64,000 nt of DNA from Rosa chinensis (GCF_002994745.2 NC_037092.1:68299823-68363822), one strand, 5' to 3'. Numbered from the stretch's first letter, positions 12,250 through 24,009 are shown. Numbers and translations: made by a program. Notes: a model not told the origin generated them from the sequence alone.

Positions 12250-13570
12250 AGAAAAAAAAGAACATAATTTCATTTATCGATGAAGTAAGCATTACAAGAA
12301 GCTAGCTACAGACTGGAAACAAACCCCTAATTACTAACCTTACATTTCAAAGTGTTGAGCTCAAGTACATGGACAACTATGTTAGGGCGGCCATTTAAAA
12401 AAATCCCCCTACCCTAACACACTCTGACAATGCAAAAAAAGAACAAAACCCAATGATGAATAAAGAATCTACCCACCAAGCTATCACCATGGAGAAAAGA
12501 AACCATAATCACCGTCACATAAACAGTAGAACAAAAGGAACTTGGAAAACCAAGTCCAAACACTTAACCCTACCAAGATAAGTGGGTACTTATTAACGTG
12601 ATTAAACCTAGAAAATAAGTTCGAAAAAGCAATAAAATATAGTCCTACACCTTCTCCGAGTAAAACAACTGTTATGAAGCAACGACGCATATCTGCACCA
12701 TAACAGTGAACGCTTCAGCTAGTGAAGATGTAGAGCTACTACCTTAACCCTCTTGGAGAGGATTAGCCAACTCCTCCATATCGGGGTCCACACCTGCTGA
12801 AGCGGGTTTGGGTTTGTCACGGAATCTGCAGGGACGACCTTCTTCTTTGGCACCTTCCTATCAGTGATAGAGATATCAACTACGTCATCAGATTGAGGAG
12901 AGCTTCACGTGTTTCCCGTTCTCGACCTGATCTTCTTCTCGCAACCAATGAATATGTACTCAACACCTTAGCTGGGTTTCCCATAAGCCAGCAGCAATAG
13001 GCCCACAACCATTAGCCCTAGCCCAATTGTCCAGCAGGCCCAACACCCCATAGCCTAGCTAGGAACCCTAAATTCAAATTAGGGTTTCCCGCTGAGAAAC
13101 TCGGGGACGACACCAACCGACTTTCCCCCGCCGTCTCCTGCCTAGGGCCAACTCCAACCCTCGAGACCTACACAGAGAGAGTCGGCGACTCAGTTCCTGC
13201 TGACTCAGGAGCTGCTAGCCCCGGTGATTCTGATCTGGCCATGATCTGCAACTTGTTTGCCATCGCCGCCTCTTCCAGACGCTTATCACAACCACTCTGA
13301 CTATGGAAAAAGAACCCACACCCTTTACAGATCTCATGGAACTTCTCGTACCTAAGCTCCAAAGCCACCACCGCCTCCAGTGAAAAAACAGTACCTACGT
13401 CGTGCCCAGATACGATGCCGTACAGCATGGATCACCCGTATCCTTTGAATAGGATCCTTCGTTACCATCGCAGCTTGATCAAACCGCACAAACTGCCCCA
13501 GAGCATTGCCGAGAAAGGTTAGGGCACGTTCATTGCCCATTGTAACGCCCAGTCCCATTACCGCCACCCA
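12250..13570 (-). mobile_element. ORF1-only LINE derivative (no ORF2)
   Basis: Minus-strand order: an ORF1 N-terminal region, a CCHC-type zinc knuckle, a Pro/Lys-rich C-terminal stretch (near 12780-12900), then about 480 bp of non-coding 3' sequence ending near ATAAATGAAATTATGTTC (12265-12285). No endonuclease or reverse transcriptase sequence lies between. It therefore looks like a non-autonomous internal-deletion derivative that would need ORF2 from a relative. Its 5' end meets the LTR-like sequence starting at 13592. Confidence 0.6.
13168..13567 (-). pseudogene. LINE ORF1 (DUF4283/zf-CCHC_4 type) fragment, frameshifted
   Basis: Two overlapping frames cover one protein. The upstream frame (13352-13567) has an FLGNALGQFVRFD segment like the DUF4283 region of plant LINE ORF1. 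The downstream frame (13168-13428) has LRYEKFHEICKGCGFFFHSQSGC, the zinc knuckle Cys-x2-Cys-x4-His-x4-Cys that follows. A frameshift near 13380-13400 separates them. Such proteins bind the LINE RNA as a chaperone or coat. Confidence 0.75.
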
Positions 13571-14021
13571 ACTTCGAGAAAGTGCAACGGCACTGTGAGC
13601 CCCCGAAAATTTTGTTTAATTTTTAGAAGGTAATTTTTCGCCAATAAGATTTTCCTCAAGGTGATTTAAGTGAAGGAAGTGGCTTTGGGGATTAATTTGG
13701 TGTTGAGACTACCAATTGGGCTATTTGAATTAAGTTTGGGCCGAGATTCTTTCATTTGGGCCTAGAAGGTTACTAGAGTTCATCGAAGCAAAAGATCGTC
13801 GAAGCAAATTTGAAAGGAAGGCGAATTGAGTTGTAGAGAAGATTTGAATTATTAGTTTTAACGAGATTGAGTTTTGGGCCTAGGTCGAAGTCGAGAATTA
13901 ACTTAGGAAGTTTCCGATGAAAAACGAATAAAAGAAAAATTACGAGCCCAAAACCGAAAGCAATTAGCTAGAAGAGTTCCGTAATTCGTCGCAAGAGCAA
14001 AATTGGTATTTCCCGGACATA

Positions 14022-14033
14022 AGTATAAATAGA
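14022..14033 (+). promoter_or_regulatory. TATA box of the LTR-like region
   Basis: AGTATAAATAG lies about 30 bp before a pyrimidine-rich start region at about 14060. This is consistent with an LTR promoter, but is sequence-only evidence. Confidence 0.45.
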
Positions 14034-15752
14034 ACAATTAGCATTGGAAAACCCTAGAACTCACTCTCCCTCTCTTCTCAGCCGCGTCCACTCTCTCTTT
14101 CTCCCCCGACCTCTTGCACTCTCTCTTCTTCCCTCTGCAACCACCGGAAAACACCGGTTCCGGCCACCACCTCTTGACACCGCCTCCACCCTTCAAACCA
14201 ACACCCAAATCCCATCAGGGCCCAACCATTCCACCACCGATCGAAAGCTCCTAACCACTACATGCATGCCCGGAAAGTTACGACGCCACTACCCTCCTCT
14301 TTCGTCGATCCTCGACCATGACCTCACCACACTGACACCACCATCCAACTCAGTAGACAAGAAAGAGTGAAACCCATGAGCATCATCACCCATCGATGCC
14401 GGGAGACCGCCGTACAAGCATCGTCGGAGGCCTCGGCCCTGCATGCCCTCGTTCTCCGGTCTCTAGCTCAAATTGAGCTAAACAACCTTCGTAGCTGGAA
14501 TCAAGGCTTCACGATGCATCAAAGCCCCCTAGTCCCGACCTCCGACTCCTACCAGAGTCGCCGCACGTGCTTCACGCGTCGCCATTGGTGTGTGGGAGAC
14601 TCTAGCTCCGCCGGTCTTGGCTGCTGGAGTTTTCGACTACCACTATTAGGTAATTTCGTGCTTCCTCTTTCGTTAGAGCTACTGATTTGAGTGGAATGGA
14701 CCCTAATAACTTGTTGTCTAATTTGCAAGAATTTAGGTCTGCCAAATTGTAAGGTTTTGGAGAAGAGAAGGGTTGGGTCGGTGTCCATTGAAAATGGATT
14801 GAGGTAAGGGTCATGAACTCTGTGTTGGATATGAATTTGGTTAAGAATTGGATTAAAGATCATAAATTCTGTCATTTATTTGGATTATGTGAGGATTTGG
14901 TGGATTTCTGCATTTTGGGAAGTTTTGGAGAGAAGAGAAACTGTTGGGTCAATTCGATTGATGTCAAGAAAAGGGTAAGCACCTCGAATTCTATTTTGAT
15001 GTGAAATATTGGTTGAGGGTTGTTTATTGATGGTATATTGTCCGCTAGGGATTCAAATGATTGGTGATGTTGGAATTGTAGCAACAACCGAATTAAACTC
15101 TTAATCGGAAAAGAAGATTGGTAGGGGCCTGGTTTGGTGATCTTGTAATTGTTATGGTTGAGTTGAACAAATTATGATGGTGATTTGAGCATGTTGTTGA
15201 ATGGGTTGGAAAATGGATTGAATGAAGTTAATTTAAGATGACATTTTTGAGTCAAATGCTTAAACAGTTTGGTAGTTGAGTTGAAATTGGTTGAATGTGA
15301 CAGAGTTGGTTTTGTCAATTAAGGTGTATTTGATATCAATTTTGGAAATGTCTTTTTGCCAAAGAGTTTATTTTGGTGGTAATTGAGGATTAAAACTCAT
15401 TGTGTTAAGTGAAGTCAAGGAGATTAAGTAATCACAATTGTTTGAGAAATTGATTATGAAATTGGTGGATTTTATTTGATTGAGCTAAATTAGGATATTG
15501 GATTAAAGTTCATGAAATAAGGTTAAAAATCAGAGTATTCTAGTGTAGCCATATCCTGAAGTTATTGTAAGAATGTGATCATTCAGGAATGGTAATTACT
15601 ATTTATTTGCTAGTATTTAATGATTAAGTAAAAAGGGTCAAACTGGTTGACTTGGAATACATTAAGAAAATAAGTATAATCACCATATCCCGAAAGGAGT
15701 TTGAAAGGTTAAATCATTCGGGAATGGTAATTATTATTTATGATTAATTTTA

Positions 15753-15960
15753 GTTTATCCCCCTAAGGTTTGGGGGTGTCATCATTTCACTCCATCTACT
15801 TTCAATTTTGAATTTTTACCCTCAAACTTTCCAATTTCAATCAGCCGTGTCCAATTTCTCCTATTCCGTCTAAATTGGACGTTAACTCTGACGATCGGAC
15901 CCACCTTGAGGGCTAAAATGGTCATTTCAAGATAAAAAAAAATAAAAAATAAAAAAATAA
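15753..15960 (+). repeat. Single arm of a long-TIR element (MULE-like relic)
   Basis: A segment from TATCCCCCTAAGGTTTGGG to a TAAAATGGTCATTTCAAG motif has the composition and phrase order of the long TIRs of the MULE at 41685-43340 (tract on constant amounts, CC-rich start, AAATGG-TCATTT near the inner edge). No matching inverted arm is seen nearby. It sits between two diverged copies of the TATCCCGAAAGGAGTTTGAA repeat (15685 and 16366). Confidence 0.4.
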
Positions 15961-16101
15961 AAATTCCTTCTTTTTTTTTTTCTTTATTTGTTTCTTCGTT
16001 TTTTTATTTTTTATTTTTTATTTATTTTGTCTTCAACCTATACACCACAAGTTATAATAGGTTTATAAAAACAAAAAAATACTCTAGGTGGTTGAAAGCC
16101 G

Positions 16102-16370
16102 CTCGCTGGTCTATGATATTTGTGATATATCTCTGATAAAATGAAGAATTTTAGGATATATCCCTAATAAAGTGTAGAAATATATGTAAAAAATAATTTT
16201 ACACTTTACCTGTAAATAAATATCTGTAAAAAATGATTTTACACACTCGCTGGTCTACGGTATTTGTAATATATCTCTGATAAAGTGAAGAATTTTAGGA
16301 TATATCCCCAATAAAGTGAAAAAATATCTGTAAAAAATAATTTTACACTTTTTCTATAAATAAATATCCC
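16102..16370. repeat. 144-bp imperfect tandem duplication
   Basis: A unit starting CTCGCTGGTCTA begins at 16102 and again at 16246. Both copies continue through GATATATCTCTGATAAA and GTAAAAAATAATTTTACA. Confidence 0.8.
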
Positions 16371-17358
16371 GAAAGGAGTTTGAAAGGCGAAATCATTCGG
16401 GAATGGTAATTATTATTCAATTGCTTAAGGTTTAAAAACTAAATAAAATTTCGGTCAAACTAGTTTACCAAAATTTTAACATGGAAAGAAGTGTGATCAC
16501 CATCTCCCGAATGAGCTTACTACGTTAAGTGAATTGTTCGGGAATGGTTTCCATTAAATATCGATTCAGGATAAATTGGTGACTCATAAAGAAATTGAGC
16601 AAATAAGTTATGAATTGAGTACTTATCAGATTTAATTTTTGATAAAGGACTCGAGCATGTGCACTTGGATTAGGATAAATGATTAAAAGTCGGGAACGAA
16701 CCAGAATGTGGACGAGCACTCCATATCCAGGTAGGTTGAGCTGTCCATTCCTTGTTAGAGGTTTTTCGATATACGTGAAATGCTCTAGTATAATAGTATG
16801 TTGCCTGCAAGTACATTTTTGGTTGTTCATTAGTTGATGCCTCGTGATATCCGTGTTTCCATAATTGATAATTGCTGATTGCGAAAACCGATGCTAGACT
16901 TGCATGTTGAGATACTGTACCCAATATATGTTTGTACTTGTGACCTGAAAGTGAATGGGACCTAGATGCGTTGATTCCTAGGGATCCCACGGTGTCTATA
17001 ACCGTGAACCTCCAGAGGGGGCTGTGCTCTTATGTTCATCGACGAAAAAGGTAAGTACCGACGGTGAACAAGTCATAGAACACTCAGGGACATGAAATGG
17101 ACGCTTTCGCTACTTGTAGTCACGAGGGCTATAGAGTAGTTGGCCGGTTCTCGATGGATGACCAACCGGGCCAGTCACCGATTGTTTTAGATTAGCCGGC
17201 AGGTAAGTATCTCGGAGCTCCAAGTTGTGTGAAGCATGCTGCATATGTTTTCTAAAAGAGAACATATGTTTTATCTCTCTCTATATATCTCTCGTCTTTA
17301 AGCTATCTCTGTATTCTAGGATTTCAATTTAACCTAATTTTTTTGTAATTTCATTGGA

Positions 17359-17660
17359 ATGGACTCTAATTCGTAGAGCAATCTCTTCTCGTCCTTAAAC
17401 TCGAGGCGGTATCAATCTCGATCCGTTTCATTTTTTTTTTTTTTGGTCTTTTACCGAATTAGAATTTTTGATTTTGGGTTTTTGTTTGGGTTTGATAGGT
17501 GCTGATGGGTTTTTGTGGATGATTGCAGATCTGTTCGGACACGAGGAAACATAAGAAGACTATGAGATAAAGGCTAAGTTTTTGTGCCCCTTTTGCATGG
17601 AAGATTTCGATGTCATTGGGGTATAATTTTGCAAAGAATGGGGTATAATTATGCAAGTTT
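17359..17660 (+). pseudogene. Di19-family zinc-finger protein fragment
   Basis: The start MDSNS, an SRRYQSRS segment, then (after a probable intron, acceptor AG at 17527-17528) DLFGHEET, FLCPFCMEDFDVIG and a KNGV remnant match the N-terminus and first zinc-binding module of plant drought-induced 19 proteins. Stops replace codons at 17374 (TAG after MDSNS), after HEET and after DVIGV. The His-containing half of the zinc finger is lost. It is the first of three gene fragments in the same orientation that end before the CACTA terminus at 22029. Confidence 0.65.
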
Positions 17661-18076
17661 TTATTTTATTTTTATTTTTTTTCAATTTGAAGTATGAAGC
17701 TTTGTGCGTAAATTGGTTGATTGGAGCTTGCTTTGTTGTTAGCATTGTGTAAAGATGCAACCTTTCAAGTTGTGTTTTATTCGCTGTAAATGAACCTGTA
17801 AGTTTTTGGGTGGCTTTTAGTTGTAGTTTAGGTTAGAAAGGAACGAACTTTGGACTGTTTGTTTCATTGGTTTGTGATTTGGGTAATGTTTTTCTTTCCT
17901 GCGAGTTTCCTTCTACTGTTTTGATGGTGGACAAGGCATGCTAGTGGCTTAGTTCCCACTATCAATTTTCAGCATATTTGACTTCTGTTCTTTGAGGCCC
18001 TTATTTGTGTATTTATAATATATTTGTGAAGATCCACCATGGATGACATAAACACTTGTCACATTTGTTTCAAGAG

Positions 18077-19154
18077 GTACGACCTGAATGTGGACCTTTT
18101 GGATGTTCATGCAGACAAAAGCACAGTTCATCGTTTTGATAAGTTCAATCTGAAGTACAACCACTGTGGTCAAAGTAGGCTCAGGGAGATTTTCCTTAAG
18201 CAGGATAATCTTATCCAAGGTATAATTGTTTATTGGCTTACTTGCTCTTTTCATAGTTAAGTATTGGATTCTCAAGCCATGGCTTTTGAGATGTTATTTC
18301 TGTCAAGTCTTAGAGGCATTAATTTTCATGATTATCTTTTGTTGAATAGGCCATTTCCTTGCTGAGCTGACAAAGCAAGTGTTTTCTGATCTTTCTGCCA
18401 GTAAATATCAGGTGCTTTCATGCTCTGCTACTTTTGTATAGGTTTTAGTGGTTTTATTTCCCTTTTTTTTTAATCATCAATTATGAAGAATGCTAGACTG
18501 CTAGTGTGGATTAACGCTCCAACTATTAATTAATTCATACATACTTTAATTTCCCAATCTGTTGGATATAAATACTAGTGTTTATAATAATTTAGATATT
18601 TGGATCAAATCAAGTTTAGGTTTCTGAATTATCCTTCCTTGCCTCTCTAAATGTTCATTGATATGGAACAAATGACCACTCCCTCTCCATTCCTTCTTGT
18701 TTGTTTGTCTTTCTTATTTCTCTGCATGTCTAGATTGGCTCCTTGCCTGATGCTCTGTTTTTATACTGCAGATGGCTGGGCACAGAATATCAAAATATGG
18801 CAGGAAGCAAAGTGAGTGGGACCAAATGGCTAGTTGGATAGTGAACAATGAATTGTACAGTGAGAATGTTGTATGGTTGATATAGGTAAATGCAAGATTA
18901 CCTTTCAGAAATAGGTCATATGAATTTGGGGGTTCTAGTAACAATGTTAGATTTAGGGTTTAGGATTCTGTAAAAACTTGAATTCTTATTACGCAATTTT
19001 TGTCTTCTTTCAGCTGCCACCACTGTACAATATATACCAGGAAATGGGGATAGTCACATCATTTCAGAACATTCTTGACAATATCTTTATACCGCTATTT
19101 GAGGTCACCATAAATCCAGATTCCCACCCGCAGTTGCAGGTTTTTCTGAAACAG
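18077..19154 (+). pseudogene. AMP deaminase fragment (four exons with introns)
   Basis: Four consecutive exons match the catalytic half of plant AMP deaminase (AMP to IMP, purine metabolism): 18077-18219 ([24 protein letters not shown]), 18350-18411 (ELTKQVFSDLSASKYQ), 18772-18885 (RKQSEWDQMASWIVNNELYS) and 19014-19154 (IVTSFQNILDNIFIPLFEV). GT-AG borders are preserved, so this is a genomic copy, not a processed one. The third exon ends in TAG (18883-18885) where the family has Gln. Upstream metal-binding His exons and all later exons are absent, and sequence after 19540 no longer matches. It cannot be functional. Confidence 0.85.
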
Positions 19155-19159
19155 GTTAG

Positions 19160-20925
19160 CTATCTCTTCGTTAAATTTTCTTTTTTATTGAACTTGTAGG
19201 TTAGTTAGGCTAATATACACGCTCAGGATTGAATGGCAGTCTTTAAATTACGCTCGGTATTATAACTGGATTTTACATCTAGTATTCCCCTTGATGATAA
19301 AGTTGATGATCGGGAGCGAAGCTAGTAAGCTACTGGTTTGTGTATATGAGCAAACTACAATTCAATCCCTTGGTTCCTCATCATTTTCTGCACAGGGCCT
19401 GAATATCAAATTTTTTACCTTACATTTTCCTATAAAATTCATGTTGTCTCTGGTTCATATTTGTTCTGGTTTTAGGTAATCTGTATAGATGTATGTATGT
19501 TTGTAGTTCGACTTAAACAAATCTAATTTTCTGGTGATTGTATAGGTGATGAAGATGGAGGTTGACTACAAAGTAAGTTCCCTTTTTACCTTCCTCTTAC
19601 ATATTTATTTTGAATCAATTAATGCTTGCATTTTTATTTGCCAAACTAACTGTTGTAATTTAGGTGGTATTAATCGGATTTTCTGCAGACATTGGATACT
19701 TATTAGGAGATCCACATGAGCATTGCAGGTCTGTCAAACAAGGAAATGCAGAACCTTCAAAGGTAGCCAAACAAGGGCAGCTTTTGTCTTTATTATTGGA
19801 TTTTGCTTGCTGGATCTTGCCAAGTTAGAAGGAAGAGCTGAAATTCAAGAAATTCACTTGCTTCTTCGATTCCTGCTGAAGGAAGGACTGCACCTACATA
19901 TATATGTTAATTATGCTGGTAAATAGTTTCTATCTCTCTACTCAAAAGTTCAAAATTTGAGTTTAATTTTTCCATGATTTAATTATAGCTTAGGTCTTGA
20001 TTTGGTTTTTAATAGTTGGTGCTGGTACTATTGCGAGCCTTGTTTCTCACTATTGGACGAGTAATTTTTAAAGAGTTTTGTCAATGTTTTGTGAGATGCA
20101 CATGATTTCAAAAAACGAAAGTGTGTTTTTGTGCATTTGGTTTAGGTCTGCATTGGATTTCAAGGAATTAGGGGCTAATTTTGGTTCAGTTTTAGTTTTG
20201 AATTGTGATTCTATTGAGTATTTCAATGGGTTCCAAGTTCAAACAATTTTCAGGTTCTATAAGTTTTGGTTTTGGATATATTTGGTTGACTGGTATGCAC
20301 TTGCCAGTTTGTGACTTTCTGATTTTGGGGTTTATGTTCTTCCTTGTTGCACCTTCCACATAGGACTGCACCTTTTTCTTCTCAACAATCAATGATCAAA
20401 TTGCCACAAAGTAATCATCTCGTTAACCATTTCCAATAGTCAACTGCCATATTACATCACATGCATCAGTTAAAAACTCTGCCATATTACATCACATGCA
20501 TCTTGAACAACAAAGTTGCCATTGTCAAGAAGCCTTGTTGTATATTCTACTTAAATTCTTGAACAAATACCTGCTGCAGGACAGTTACTAGGAAGTTGAG
20601 GCAGAGGATATGGCACCTAATTAGTACATTTGATTGACTGGTATGTGATTTTCGCTTTGCAAGTTTTCCTATTTTTCCATTTGGTTTTGGAGCTCAAAAG
20701 TATATTTGTTTCTTTTTTTGCTAGGTTGTGATTTTCTTTACTGTGAGTGACACATTATGGGTTTTGCATCACTCTAACAGAAAGACTTCTAGAATACCCA
20801 TACATGTCTAGTGGCTTCTCATCTCAGAGGTACTAAATCAAAGGAGAGAACCAACTCAATTAATCATTTAGAATGTTTGTTATGTTCGGCTAAATTTAAA
20901 TCTTATCAATGCTTTTAACTGGGAA
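19160..20925. other. Unassigned sequence between gene fragments
   Basis: Two possible exon-like pieces with plausible splice sites occur at 19545-19571 and about 19688-19760, but I recognise no family. The rest is T-rich and intron-like. It could hold further fragments of a fourth gene. Confidence 0.35.
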
Positions 20926-20930
20926 ACCAG

Positions 20931-21560
20931 TGTTGGATTGGGGAACTAGGGAAATGGATTCCTTTTGGAGCTGCAAGAGGACTGTTATACCTTCATGAGC
21001 AGTGTGACCTGAAAGTTATCCACAGGGATGTGAAGGCATCAAATGTACTTGATGACTACTGTGAAGCCGTAGTCGGAGATTATGATTTGGCAAAGCTTTT
21101 GGATCACCAAGATTCACATATCACCACTGCAGTGGTACCATAGGGCACATAGCTCCTGTCCTCTGATAAGATGTCTTTGGATTCGGTATTCTTCTCCTTG
21201 AACTAATCACAAGCCAGGCAGCTCTAGAATTTGCCTAGTCAACTAACCAAAAAGTAGCCATACTTAATTGGGTGAGCAAACAACACAAATCCTGTATATT
21301 TATTACGAAAATAGTACTAAATAGTAATTGATTAGTCCAATGATTTACATTCGAGATTTATTTGATCACAGGTTAAAAAGCTGCATCAGGAAAAGAAGCT
21401 TGAAATGCTAGTGGACAAAGATATTATTACTAACTGTGATTGCATTGAGCTTGAAGAAATTATTCAAGTTGCACTCATGTACTCAATACCTTCCTGGTCA
21501 TAGGCCCAGAATGTCTAAAGTACATGGTCAGAATGCTAGAAGGTGATGGACTTGTCTCAA
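20931..21560 (+). pseudogene. NIK-type LRR receptor kinase fragment
   Basis: Translation in shifting frames gives [24 protein letters not shown] (catalytic loop HRD), [15 protein letters not shown] and, after an intron ending near 21372, VKKLHQEKKLEMLVDKD and IELEEIIQVAL. This is the C-terminal kinase half of the NSP-interacting kinase/SERK-like receptor family. The DFG motif reads DYD, one Leu of the ILLDD stretch is missing, and several frameshifts and stops are present. The extracellular LRRs and N-lobe are absent. Confidence 0.8.
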
Positions 21561-21759
21561 GTTTCTGTTTCAAATGCCTCTAAGTGTTGTTTGTTTGCAT
21601 CTGAAAGTAGAAGTGTTCTGTGGTTAAGTGAAACAATGCTAAATCGCAATTTTTGATGTACAAATGAACTAATTGTTTTTAATTCAAGCAATAAAAGAAA
21701 AGTCTGAAATGAAATTGGGGTATTTATTTTATTCAGTTTTGTTTTTTTTTTTAATTTTT

Positions 21760-22029
21760 TTTTAAAATAAATGCAAGGAATTCTCCTTGTATATCAGTTA
21801 ACCATAGTTAACCCTAGGTGTTTAATTCCTTGCATTTGAGATGAACAATTCCTTGCATTTGTGAACTCAAATGCAAAGAATTTTCAAGTCGTTGTATTTG
21901 CTCTTTTGTAAGGGCCTCTTTGCAAGGACCCAAATGCAAGGAATATTCCTTGCATTTGGGTTAATGCAAGGAATTTCCAGTTTTTTACAAGGAAAAAATT
22001 CCTTGCAAAAAGCCATTTTTCTTGTAGTG
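21760..22029 (-). mobile_element. Terminus of a CACTA element with TGCAAGGAAT subterminal repeats
   Basis: The minus strand from 22029 reads CACTACAAGAAAAATGGC, a canonical plant CACTA terminus. The motif TGCAAGGAAT and its complement occur at least nine times in 21770-22015. The duplicated locus at 56013 lacks this element and continues with unrelated sequence to the left, so the element or what lies behind it inserted in the left copy. I could not find the opposite terminus. Confidence 0.75.
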
Positions 22030-22324
22030 TTTTGTGTAACTCTTGTTGTTTGTTTGTTTCAGTTTTGAGTAAGCATCAGCAAATGTGAACGCATAGTTTG
22101 GTAGAGACAAAGTTCCGTGCATCTTTCTTCCTTGGATGGATGGATATGGTGTGTGCATTTCTGGTAGTACCCAAACTATATTTCCCCTCACTGAATTTGT
22201 TAGACCCTAGACCCTAGTGTATACATGTCTATGCAATATGGGCAGCAATTGCAAAAGTTTGTTTTTCGTTGGCATGCATAGCATCTTGTTGGGGGAAAAT
22301 CGTGAAGAGCAAGCATTCCATTTT

Positions 22325-22596
22325 AGACTAAATTCAGTTTAGTCTCTCAAATTTTAGGACTAAAATCAATTTGGTTCCTCTTTATTTTTTAATCACGTTG
22401 GTCCCTGCACTTCTAATTTATATCATCTAGATTCAAATTTTAAAATTTGCTCAACTCATGACGTCACAGGCTGATGTGGCACAGACATGATGGCTCACTT
22501 TTCAAAATTTAAACCCCTAAGAAGGGCAAAATGGACATTTCTAATTTAATAAAATTTCTAAATTTTTTTAATTGTTTCCCTATATTTTCTCTCTTT

Positions 22597-22638
<42 letters not shown>

Positions 22639-23818
22639 GATTCATCCTCTTCAGCTACTTGTTCCACTTTTCTACACACCAAAATCAAAATCAAAATTTC
22701 AATTGTAACAACTCCAATGCTGAAGAAAATGATGAAATCGAATTAGCATTACTTTGAACAAAACCCTAACCTTTTCCAGAGATTGCGTTAGGAGTTGGTG
22801 TTGATAGAGCACCAAAGGCGGTCCATATCGATGCAGAGAGATTGAATCTGAGACAGGTCGTTGTTGATGGCATGGACATGGAAAGGTCCGAGGAGTCGAT
22901 GCCGCTCGAGTACGCCAAATCCAGCAACACCAGTGTTCAAGATCCCATCTTTACCCCTGTAACAGTCAATCCCACTCTCAATCACAGAGAAATACAACCC
23001 AACAACCCCCATAGTGTTTGAGTACTTCCAACCCACCTCGCCTCCGGAACTCAAAGCCCTGCTCATTATGACCTTCCGAGGCTTGCCAGAGCCGGTGGCC
23101 TTAAGTCCCTGAATATTGCTGTGGACAAGTCCGACGGTCTCGCTGGAGAAGTAGCAAATGTCGGTGCAGTTCACGAGGTTGTTTCTAAAGGGACGGTAGG
23201 GTTTTGAAGCTCTTTCAGGATAGAGGTGCTCTGGCGAGGTTGGGAGGTGACGACGGTGGTGGGTTTGGTTGAATCGGCCATGATTGAGTTGCAGAGAGAA
23301 GGGAATGTGGGTTCCGAGAGAGAGTGAAAATTAGTATTTTGGAGAATGTAGGTCTTCTTGGATGAGAGAGAGAGAGAGAGAGGGTTCTGGGTTTATAGCA
23401 CAAGATCTGTGTGTGAGCTCTGGGTTTATAGCATGAGATTTGGGTGAGCTTTGGTGTGAATTTTTTTATTTTTGGTGTGCATTTAATGTTTTTTTTTTCT
23501 CTTTCTTTTTCTGTTCTGGTGTGAATTTTTGGGGGAGAAGACAAGGGAGAAAATATGGAGAAACAATTAAAAAAATTTCAAAATTTTATTAAATTAGAAA
23601 TGTCCATTTTGCCCTTCTTGGGGGTTTACATTATGAAAAGTGGGCCCTCATGTCGGTGCCCCATCAGCTTGTGATGTCATGATTTGAGCAAATTTTAAAA
23701 TTTAGACCCGGGTGATGAAAATTAGAAGTTCAGGGACCAACATGATTAAAAAAAAAAAAAAGGAGGAATCAAACTGATTTTAGCCCTAAAGTTTGAGGGA
23801 CTAAACTGAATTTAGTTC
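22325..23818. mobile_element. Pack-MULE-like element with about 290-bp inverted arms
   Basis: Left (22325-22615) and right (about 23545-23818) arms are inverted copies beginning ACTAAATTCAGTTTAGT. Both pass through GGTCCCTG, ATGACGTCACA-like and CAAAATGGACATTTCTAATT segments. Flanks TTCCATTTT and TTCCTTTTT look like a 9-bp target duplication with one mismatch. The duplicate locus at 56300-56320 lacks the element. Between the arms lies GA/CT microsatellite and coding-like sequence, with no transposase, as in a Pack-MULE. Confidence 0.8.
22788..23281 (-). pseudogene. Captured gene fragment, Tim17/Tim22-like
   Basis: From a possible start at 23281 the minus strand reads MADSTKPTTVVTSQPRQS. After a frame change it reads NLVNCTDICYFSSETVG and then GWKYSNTMGVVGLYFSVIES followed by YRGKDGILNTGVAG. 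The last part fits the Tim17/22/23 pattern of a transmembrane helix, an acidic residue, then RGK-D-x2-N-x3-AG, as in mitochondrial or plastid inner-membrane translocase subunits. The C-terminal helices are missing. GC content is higher than in the arms. The family call is tentative; that it is host-derived coding sequence is more secure. Confidence 0.5.
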
Positions 23819-24009
23819 TTCCTTTTTTATGTTTCGTTTGTGTTACAATATTTAAATTGGGTCTAATTATTAGTCCAAGAATTGTGAAAGATTTCAAAGA
23901 AAATAAGCACCAATTTATATATATGGCATGTCTTGAAGATCAAAAATGTCACATTGTTATATTCTTAAGAAAATGTCTATGAGAGAATTCTTAGGACTTC
24001 TTCTTCTAT

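Larger units (their letters stand above)
13592..17250 (+). mobile_element. Long LTR-like region (Ty3/gypsy-type, possible solo LTR)
   Basis: It starts TGTGAGCCCCCGAAAATTTT, similar to the TGTAACACCCCGAAAAT start of plant chromovirus LTRs. It has a TATA box (14023-14032), a C/T-rich transcribed leader, and long non-coding T/G-rich sequence with a motif of the form TCATTCGGGAATGGTAAT repeated at about 15580, 15715, 16393 and 16533. No gag-pol is present. I could not find a convincing CA end or target duplication, so the right border is approximate and the family call is an inference. Confidence 0.4.

Noticed and set aside
14044..14690. Open frames of about 107 codons as a gene
   Set aside because: C/T-rich leader of the LTR-like region; no domain and no support from codon pattern or splice sites.
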